Source: Bretschneidera sinensis
Taxonomy: Eukaryota; Streptophyta; Magnoliopsida; Brassicales; Akaniaceae
Assembly (NCBI GenBank): GCA_023935145.1
Contig: CM043699.1
Coordinates: 131,882,536-131,946,535, forward strand
Length of the DNA: 64,000 nucleotides
Direction of reading: 5' to 3'
Part shown: positions 56,030 to 64,000 of the stretch, in pieces
Numbering within the stretch: position 1 is the first letter of the stretch
How the letters are laid out: each line of letters opens with the position of its first letter
Notes under the pieces: generated by a model
Seen by the model: the letters and a program-made list of their open reading frames with translations, nothing else
Database searches by the model: none
What the model was told of the DNA's origin: nothing
Position numbers and translations under genes: made by a program

Positions 56030-57206
56030 TTTTTTCCATATTTTTTTGGTAGCCAAACATATTATTGGGTAAGAAAATCAAAAGATGAAGGGAGAAATAC
56101 ACAGACCCAAGAAAATTAAAACAAAAGTTTCAAATCATTATCTTCTTCTGCATATGGGGATGAGCATTTAGAGGTAAATAAGGTCAGTTGAGGGTGTTCA
56201 AGGGTTTTTAAAATATATAATAATGTGAACTAACATTCGATTGAAAATATCAGGTTTGACTAACAAAGTTATTAACGGATGTATATATTTGTAAAATAAT
56301 TTAAAAACATTAAGTATGAAACAATAACTTTAAATATCATAAGTATATTTTTGAAATTATCTCCTAAACTCAAATATAAAAATATAATTAATTATTTTCT
56401 TATCACTTTAAAATTATTTAATCAGAAGTCATTTTTTCTCATTCATTAAAATATTTTTTGAAGATAAAATGATTTATTACTAGTTAAGCTTAATGATGTG
56501 GTGTGATACTTATTGACTGTTCTACATCATAATACAATTGAGTGGTTATTTGAAAGTTTTTTTATCTTTCTTGCCCTAGATTTGCTTCATGATTTTTTTA
56601 ATCAATAGTACTTTCATTGTGAGAGGTTGAGAAATTTTTCTATTTTTCTTTCGATTTAGTGCTGAAAAATATATTTAATTAAAAAAATTCTAATAAATTA
56701 AATTTAAAAAAGATTTTTTCAATATTAGAACCACAAAAATGAACATCCAATAGACTACACTACACAAACACAGTCACCTGCTTAAAAAACAAAGAAAGGA
56801 TCAAAATAGGGAGTTTATAGCTAAAATTTGGACAAATGGTACGATTTTACTAGAGATGTCCCTCACTGTTACATTATCTTAACATCTTATAACTAAGGAG
56901 AGGGTTCCATTACATTTCTCAAGAAATCACTGCAGTGAATGGGGCGCTAATCAGTAGTAAATCTGAGCCATGCAAGTAAAGCATAAAACGGATTGGTGTG
57001 AAGTGTAATAGGAGTAGTTAACTAATTAGATACTGCCATGCGTTTTATTATATTAAATTTTCATCACAACCAAAAGTACATAACTTCAAACCATTACATC
57101 TAAATAAGAAACAAATCCCCACAAAATAATACTTATAAGTTGCTCCAAATTATATATGTTAATCATACCACGTACGTAGTACATTAGAACATGGGTATAT
57201 AAGCAA
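56030..57206. other. AT-rich intergenic DNA
   Basis: No supportable gene. The right part is the presumed 3' flank of the GDSL gene. Confidence 0.5.
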
Positions 57207-60200
57207 TTAAAAAAAGTTGGGTTTTAAAACTTTTGTCACCACGTGATTGGCCACAATATTGTTGGTTTTCTCCGAAGGGTGGAAGGAATCCCAAAACACA
57301 TATTTGTCAGCATTTGTGCACGTAAATGGACTGTTACGACCACAAGCGTATCCCATCTCGAACATCCCTGTTGCACAACATGCCACTGCCGTAACATCAA
57401 ATCCTGCAAAAGTGCAAATCAAGAACAAAAATATAAATCTTGCAGTAAATAATATGCATATCTCAGCTGGGTTTGACTTTAATTTAGGTGAGTCCAGGAG
57501 AAGCAACAAAATCATCAATCAATGCAGGTCATCAAAAGAAATGTATTGTCGTAGTTAATATTGTACCATATATGTGTCACATAAAGTCATAAGCTAACCA
57601 TATGCTGTCACCCCATTAATTGAAGCCCCATCCACCACCCCACTGAGATCACCTCTTAAATGCCATGTTAAATAGCCTCAAAATTTAGTTGAAAAGAAGA
57701 CTGATGAACTATGTATGTAATAGTAAAAAATCGTTTGATCCGGTCGTAGTTTCGCAAGTTAAAAAAAAACAGTTTTAATAAGCAATTATGAAGTTAATAA
57801 AAACAGTTTAGTGTTTTGTGAAATAATAGTGAAGTTTTTACATTTGATACAAATTTATATTTTTAAAATCAAAATTTTCAACTTAAGAATATGTTTTTTT
57901 TTTTTTTCTGGGTTTGATTTAAGTTTTTTTCTCCAAAACTAAAGCTGTTTTGAAATGTAAGCCAAATGGTACTTAAGAATACGATTTTTTTTTTTAAATT
58001 AGAAAATAATCATTGAGCCGGGAACAATTGCATTGATTAGCATCAACTTACCAAAAAACGAAGGTCTGCGAATAATACTCAGCAAAATGTAATATGGATT
58101 TGAAAACACCAGTTTGATCCCATGAAGCTCCTTGTTCAGCTTAATCACCAAATTGTACAATTTTCCATTGAACTCCAAAGCGACGTCGTTATAACTCTGC
58201 ACGCAAGCATTTCCATCCCTAACATTTGTGGTTCTCTCTAATGGCATACACCCCATTGGTGGCAACCCTCCTAGAGATATTTTTCGAGCTCCAAGATCGT
58301 ATAGTTTCTGAATGAAATTTCCAGCAATATCAACGAGGAAATCCTCGTATTTTTCGATGGTAAATTGGGCTGCTCGGCCCCCAGGAATGGCATAGTAGTT
58401 TTCAACGAAGTCATTTGTTCCTATGCTTATAATGTGCAAAGCCTCATTTATAGTGAGGCCAGCTTTGTCATCTCCAAGATAGGTTCTCAGTTTCTTTTGA
58501 TATTCCTTGTAGTACTCCAATTCTTTCCATAGAGGTATAACAGACTACAAGGGAAAAAGAATGTCATGACAAAATATATCAATGGCACAAATTTATGTAA
58601 ATGCATTTAATATATGATCACAAATTCACAATCCCTCTCGTGAATTGTATCACTTGACAAATAAAGTGAAATTAAAAGTGTTTGGAATGAACAATACTCT
58701 TGGAATACTGAAAAAATTCTAATAAATTACACTCTTGGTTTTCATAATTTCTCTCAAAATCAAAGTTAGTCCCTAAGAATTTTAATTACAAAAATTGATG
58801 TTTTCTGGCATAATTTTCGAAAAATAACTTTAAAATCAGTGTTTTATTCTTCTTCTATGGTATATAAAAAATATTAAAATTTTGAAAATAAAATAATATT
58901 AATTATTTTTAAGTATTTAGTAAATATGAGAAATAAAATTAATATAAATTTTAAATTTAAACTCAAAACTAAAACTAATTACAAAGTGTATCGAAACAGT
59001 TTTCAAAATAAAATTATCTAAACAATGTTTCATTGTTTTCTGTTTTAGAAACACTTTTCGAGTTACAGTTATCAAAACATGTTTTCTTCATAAAATATCA
59101 GAAAACTGAAACAGAAAACTGTTACATAAACATGCCCTAAGTTTTCGTACATTTATTTTTTTACAATGTTATCTCTATTGTCAATTTCAAGCTAATAAGA
59201 TTAATTAGTTAAATTGGGCATGCGTCCGGTCTTTCTTATATAAGATGACATGTTTATATTAGTTAGTGAAAATAAACGCGCCCAAACAATTCTAGTCCAC
59301 GTTAAAATTGGATCTCAACCCTAGTTAAACTAGTTAAAAAACATCAAAGAGATTGGAAAACGGAGTTAGGATGCTTTTAAGTGCATTTTTTTCCAGCCAA
59401 TTAATAATCATATGCCGTCCTATATAAAACAAAATGAGCATTTGTTTAGGTTAACAAACATTGTTAGTTTGAAATTAACACAGGACAATGTTGAAAAGAA
59501 TTGAAAATTTTAAGACTTAAATATTATAATTAAAACTTTACGAACCAATTTGAATTTTGAGATCAATTTTGAGGATCAATAATGTAATTTAAGCACAAAT
59601 AAATGAGCACTACGCAACATAACTCTGTCAATTTCTATCTTTTTTCTCTTCTATGTAATGAGTTAAAAGGAAAAAAAATTCAATTGGCTCGAGTTTATAG
59701 GAAACTAAGCTCACCAACTCGATTCCCAATTAGTTATCGTGTATTTAATATTTCTTTTATCTCATATATATTAGCAAGTATTTGATTTTGAGATGTCACG
59801 TATCATTTATTCATTTTGACAAAATCAAAAGTTCAACTTTAAGTAAGTTTTTTAAATTACTCAAAAATTTTAAGTCTTATAAGCAACTCTACCTAATAAT
59901 TTAAGTATTAGGTAATGATATTACGGTAAAATATGTTATAATTTAATGAGTTGTAGTTTTATGTTTTTTTAAATGTTGAATTTTCTACTCATACCAATTT
60001 ATATGGGTAGGATGTAAAAGAATAAAAACGAGACTTCGCAAAAAAATAGGATGGAAATGGGGTTTTAGTTACTTACTAGCACATCGGAAGTGGAATTGTC
60101 ATAGCCGGTTGCAGCAGAAGCAAAGGTGACACCAGTGGCAAAATCTGTTATATTATAAGCTGGATCCAAATAGGCAGGTACCGTTGGCTTAAGCCCTAAA

Positions 60201-60442
60201 GCCTGGGAGATAAAATCAGTAGCAATCCTACCATTAGAGAACCTTCCTGTTGGACGGCCACCATTGAAATCGCGACCATAAGGCTCAAAATTGCTCCTGG
60301 CGACCGTAGGAATATAATTATTGTTCCCAGCATCCACTGATGAGTCTCCAAACACGATGATTGCTGGAATTTCTGCCCTTGTTTCTGTGAGTAGTAAAAG
60401 AAAATGAGTTGAAAGGAGCCATAAAGCTAATGTATTTGCCAT
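57207..60442 (-). CDS. GDSL esterase/lipase, secreted
   Basis: Three exons in consistent phase (60442-60077, 58544-58052, 57403-57207) give 351 aa, the usual length. A signal peptide covers about residues 1-23 (LALWLLSTHFLLLLTETRA). All SGNH blocks are present: FGDSSVDAGNNN with the nucleophile Ser near 34, the block II Gly region (GRPTGRFSNGR), GTNDFVENYY with Asn near 166, and the catalytic Asp and His in WDSFHPSEKT near 325 and 328. GGLPPMGCMPLERT and CCATGMFEMGYAC are typical of the At2g42990/At2g04570-type group. It hydrolyses ester bonds of unknown substrates outside the plasma membrane. The ATG at 60442 starts the signal peptide; an in-frame TTG upstream was not used. Intron 1 (1.5 kb) contains a dispersed AT-rich repeat. 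It looks fully functional. Confidence 0.95.
58690..59145. repeat. AT-rich dispersed repeat, copy 2, in GDSL intron 1
   Basis: The stretch at about 58795-59100 closely matches 25800-26105 in the same orientation (shared words such as AATAATATTAATTATTTTTA, AAGTATTTAGTAAATAT, AAACAGTTTTCAAAATAAAA). The outer parts end in ACTGTTACATAAACATGCC, suggesting short inverted ends. Confidence 0.6.
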
Positions 60443-61750
60443 TTTTCTTTTCAAAAAGTTTGTCTTCAGACTTCACTCTTCAACGTAAATACATTGTAGG
60501 TGGAGAGGAGCTGCTTGCTGTTTTATATGTTAAATTTTTTTGCTTGTAGAGTTAACGAGGGTTTGACCTTTGGGCGAGGAAGGCCGTTGAAAGTATTAAT
60601 TGCTACCAAAATTTGGTTTATTTACTTTGAATTATGTGTTGATCTGTGAAAGGACATCAAAGAAATATGCTTGATATAGCATATATTAGCGAGTTAAAAT
60701 GATGAAATAAATTGGGAAAATTTGTTATCTTTAAACTATAGACACCAAGCATTTGCAGATTTTTAAACTACGAATTTAACGCTAAGGTCCTTAAGCTTTC
60801 AATTGTTTGTAATTGGCAAACTTGGGTATTCTTTGTTAGTGTGCTTATGTTTGTTATGTAATCTTCCCCAAGGGAAATGATCTCTACTTCTAGCAGATGC
60901 TACGGTGGTCAGCTTCCCAGGCTTTAATTTAGTTGTTTTTGTTTTACTTCTTTTGTAACCAAAAGAAAAGGGGAAGTTTTGAGTTCAAAATTTCAAATGA
61001 CAAATTTTCCTCAGCAACAAATTAAGCAAAAAAAAATTGGATGCAAATGGTTCATTTTTATATCCTTGACGTTTAATTAATATGGCAAAATTGTGACGGT
61101 GAGTTTAACTCTGTGGTTACATCTCATTTAAATGAGAGTAATGTCCTGGAGTTATCACTTCACTGAAAAAGCAAAAACTTAATATGGCAAAACAAGTTAC
61201 AACTACTACCACCGAAAGAGCAATCAAAATGAAAGCAAGAGAAAGGGAAAGTTTTTAATGTCAAACGTAGTGTGGTTGCAACTGCCCATGAAGTGACAAG
61301 TTCTTGTCTAAGGCATTGAAAGCTTTTCAACAGAAACGGAGGCGTTGGCTCAGTGACTAATGCCTCATTATGTAGTATTATTAAGATATTTGAGATCATG
61401 CCCCGTTGAGGGAGATTTTTTTAGTTGTAGAGCGATTCCATTATGATCTTAATACAACTAGTGGCCAAAAAGAATGTGACATATATGATCGATATGATCC
61501 CTCTTCTTTAGACAAACCAACATGATCCGTGAGTATTTACATGCCAGGAGCAATGATTTCAAAAGATAACAAACAATGCCCATGATTCTGTTTTTTCCCC
61601 TTATCACAACTAAATTGTGCTTGCAATATTGGAGCATGGATTGAGGAAAATTTGCATCAAATCATGCAGATTGAGATATTTATCTGACATAGTGAATCCA
61701 TTTAACTTCGTCAATATTTGAGAGTTGTGAATATGAGGTAGGTGTAGTCT
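60443..61750. other. GDSL promoter side and intergenic DNA
   Basis: Presumed promoter of the GDSL gene for the first few hundred bases. No other gene. A tRNA-like motif near 61340-61405 was judged too weak to call. Confidence 0.45.
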
Positions 61751-61755
61751 TAACT

Positions 61756-62090
61756 GTTAGAGTTGGTGCATACTTCATGGGATCCAATCTGTAGAACCCC
61801 GGACGCACACGGGGTCCTGCTCCCTGGAGAGCGGACGGGGGCAGCACCGCCGAAACTTTCAGGCCATATACATGAGTTAGGTTTGGCTTTTTGCTTGGCG
61901 GTTTGGGCTTGAGCCCATGAATAGCTGTAATTTTGCAGCAAAACGAAAATCCTAATTAGACCCTAATTAAGATGTCTTAAGTTGCTTATAAATACTCTTT
62001 ATGTACTGAGCATACATTGTAACGAGAGATTTGTGAGGTTGATAATAAGAAACTACTAGCAGGACATAGCTCTATTTTGAGATGAACCTG
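61756..62090 (+). mobile_element. possible LTR of a decayed copia element
   Basis: Starts TGTTAGAGTTGG and contains a TATA-like box (GCTTATAAATACTC near 61985) followed by a plausible transcript start. It precedes a copia gag/protease remnant in the same orientation. I did not find the partner LTR (the window ends) or a clear primer-binding site, so this is tentative. Confidence 0.3.
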
Positions 62091-62099
62091 GGTAAATCT

Positions 62100-63035
62100 T
62101 GTCTTCTTTTTTTTTCTGTTTATAATTCATGTGATTGATAGGTCTCGAATCGTTCATTAACTTGGTCAGCCGTCAGTCAAAATCTAGTGTTTGTGATTTT
62201 ATTTTTCTTTTCGTTGATGGTAGATTTTGTGCTTGTTGTAATGTTTGGATTCAGTAGTTTCTCTAGGCATTATTATTTTGGTGTACTATCATTCATGTAG
62301 GCCAGGTGTTTGTTATTTGTTCTCAAAGGGTTACTCCTCCTATTAGGTCCTTTTAAGTTATGATCTCTAGAGAAGCCAATTGAAACGGAGGGGGCCAAGG
62401 TGCTATGGAAGAGCAAAGAGTTATTTTCTTATTGCGTCACTTTTTTTTTTTCTTCATAAAATAGGTAGAATGATGTAACGTTGTGACAACTCTCTTTGAA
62501 TGTGATAATGAGAATTCTTATTAGGTGAAAAACGAAAACCAAAATCAAGTGGAGCTTTGACCATGAAGATTGTGTACACTCTTACAAAAAGGTTGAGCCA
62601 TAGTTTAATCTCAAACTCACGAAAAATCTAGTATCCAACACATTTGATAAAGGAGTGACTTGATTATATGGAACTCTTGACATTGTCACTCTTTGAAAAC
62701 TTCACTAAAAATCCACCAATTTTGTTGTCAACACGCTTCAAACCTAAGATCTTCCAATGCGTCGATGAGTTGACTATTATGACACATTAATTTGCAGTTA
62801 TTACATTGCTCAATTGAAATGGTGTCTCCGATCTTTTAAGATGTGTTGTGATTTTACTGTGAACATTTTTTTAAGAAACATATTCTTGTGGCTGAGAGAG
62901 GAGTTTGGCAAGACATACTAGTTTATTAATAACACAAACAAAATACAAATAAGGGAAGACAAAATGACATATTATGCCTGAGGGAGACATAAAACTGACC
63001 TTAGAGATTCTTAGATTTTACCCAAAAATAAAACT
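62100..63035. other. unassigned DNA between the possible LTR and the gag remnant
   Basis: Probably the decayed leader and early gag of the copia remnant, but no readable protein motif supports this. Confidence 0.3.
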
Positions 63036-63039
63036 TTAC

Positions 63040-63790
63040 CATTGGTTCAAACATTGTTGGTGGGAAAGTTGATATTGAGCTTAAATGATGTGACTGTGCT
63101 TGCTGTGAAGAGTTCTAATCGAGGGAGGAGCCAATGGAGAGTGAATAGTAGCTCAAGGTAGAGATCCAAATCTAGACCTAGAGATGATAGTGACAAGGAG
63201 TGCTTCTAGTGTGGAGAAATATGACACATACAATATTATTGTAATGCCATGGAGAATGATTTAAAAGAGTTGAGAAGGATGAGTGGGAAGAAGAGTAATA
63301 ATGAAAAGAGTAATGGAAATGCTAATATCACTGAGAGAAGTGATGAAGAGGTGCTAGCTATTGAGCACATCGAAGAAAAAGTTGATGAGAGTAATATGAT
63401 GCTGCTTGATTCGGCGTCTTCCATTCATATATTCAATAAGAAGAAGTACTTTGATTGTATGAAATAACCTACCCATGCCACAGTTGTTACCCTATGTGGG
63501 AAACACAAAGTAATTGATGGTGAATGAAGCTTAAGGTTGAAGCTCCATGATGGAAGAGTGAAGACACTTGAGAAGGTAAATTTTGCTTCCTCACTTACTA
63601 CAAATATAATCTCTTTGGGGGAGCTTGATAAGATGATATACACATGGACTGCGGGCAATGGAGAGATGTAAGTTCTTAATGGATTAAATGTAGTGTTGAA
63701 GGATACTATGAACAAGAATGGCCTTTATGTGTTGGATGAGAAGGTGTTACTTGGAAAATTAGGTAGAGGAAATATGGAAGGATCGCACCA
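63040..63790 (+). pseudogene. copia gag zinc knuckle and protease remnant
   Basis: Frames read LNDVTVLAVKSSNRGRSQWR, a Ser/Arg-rich stretch, then a CCHC-like knuckle (C-F-stop-C-G-E-I-stop-H-I-Q-Y-Y-C near 63206-63240). A Lys/Glu-rich linker and MLLDSASSIHIFNKKKYFD follow; there the DSAS replaces the D-(S/T)-G/A of copia protease substrates such as LDSGAS-H. CGKHKVIDGE and KVNFASSLTTNIISLGELDK continue the protease part. At least five in-frame stops are present. It is truncated, with no integrase or RT before the window end. Confidence 0.75.
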
Positions 63791-64000
63791 ACCAAGAAGA
63801 AAGTTAGATTTATTGATGAGTTGTAGAGAATTTGAGCCAAGGTGGAGATTTGTTAGGATTTTGGCTCAAATCCTCAAAATGAAGAATTCTAATTGGTTTG
63901 GGAAAAGTAATTTCCTATTTTATAGTTGGCTCAAATCCTCAAATCCCCTTCATACATAAGAGATTTTCCTAATACTACTAGAAAAGCAACAACATAATAA

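Noticed and set aside
57595..57680. Minus-strand reading RGDLSGVVDGASINGVTAYG in GDSL intron 2
   Set aside because: Looks protein-like but is only about 22 codons, with no splice context I could confirm and no family match.
61340..61450. tRNA/SINE-like motif (TGGCTCAGTGAC, then TTTGAGATCATG)
   Set aside because: The A box is fair but the B box deviates from GGTTCGANTCC and no target duplication is visible.
1..64000. A novel multi-gene system (defence cluster, biosynthetic cluster, CRISPR-like array)
   Set aside because: Genes are independent plant loci with separate promoters; no repeat-spacer array, no co-oriented enzyme group and no unusual gene association was seen.

Overview
This is a nuclear genomic window from a eudicot plant, probably a woody or other repeat-rich species. 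The evidence is AT-rich DNA, GT-AG split genes of clear plant families (AP2/ERF with an EAR motif, PDIL2-type disulfide isomerase, ZW10, GDSL esterase), and Ty1/copia, Ty3/gypsy, LINE, TRIM and tRNA-derived SINE insertions. I cannot name the species. There are no operons, CRISPR arrays or prokaryotic features.

Layout. 1-5.5 kb is AT-rich intergenic DNA with a G-rich tract and a GC-richer stretch holding ACGT-core boxes. At 5.56-6.22 kb (+) is an intronless ERF repressor. A degenerate LINE scrap and a SINE lie at 8.5-9.45 kb. At 10.03-12.87 kb (+) is a five-exon gene for an unnamed two-TM protein, probably mitochondrial. At 13.7-14.0 kb (-) is a broken receptor-like-kinase fragment. At 15.9-17.7 kb (+) is a lipase pseudogene that lost its catalytic-serine exons. 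At 18.27-24.84 kb (-) is a structurally complete but coding-dead Ty1/copia element with 5-bp target-site duplication, PBS and PPT; one of its LTRs carries a younger SINE. A small frameshifted gene candidate lies at 25.2-25.45 kb (-).

26.75-35.69 kb (+) is a nine-exon PDIL2-3-like protein disulfide isomerase ending in KDEL. Its introns hold a LINE fragment, a TRIM element, a second LINE tail and a duplicated splice acceptor. Convergent to it, 43.80-37.06 kb (-) is a thirteen-exon ZW10 homolog whose C-terminal reading frame is broken by a 2-nt deletion and by a larger deletion. 44.43-50.23 kb (+) is a decayed Ty3/gypsy element of the Tat type, with a second RNase H, deleted from the integrase core to the 3' LTR.

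52.15-52.80 kb (-) encodes a 216-aa plant protein of unknown function. 55.74-56.03 kb (-) is a short TIR1/AFB auxin-receptor fragment. 60.44-57.21 kb (-) is an intact three-exon GDSL esterase/lipase. The right end carries a decayed copia gag/protease remnant.

How the genes relate. They are independent loci, not a pathway. The most informative features are historical: nested insertions that order events in time (SINE after copia; TRIM after LINE, both in a PDI intron), gene fragments that appear to be gene-transfer debris (kinase, TIR1, lipase), and a conserved single-copy gene (ZW10) with two apparent lesions. From memory, ZW10 and PDIL2-3 are also close neighbours in Arabidopsis, which suggests conserved microsynteny. 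I did not find a convincing new biological system. Exon positions were read by hand from splice motifs and frame bookkeeping.
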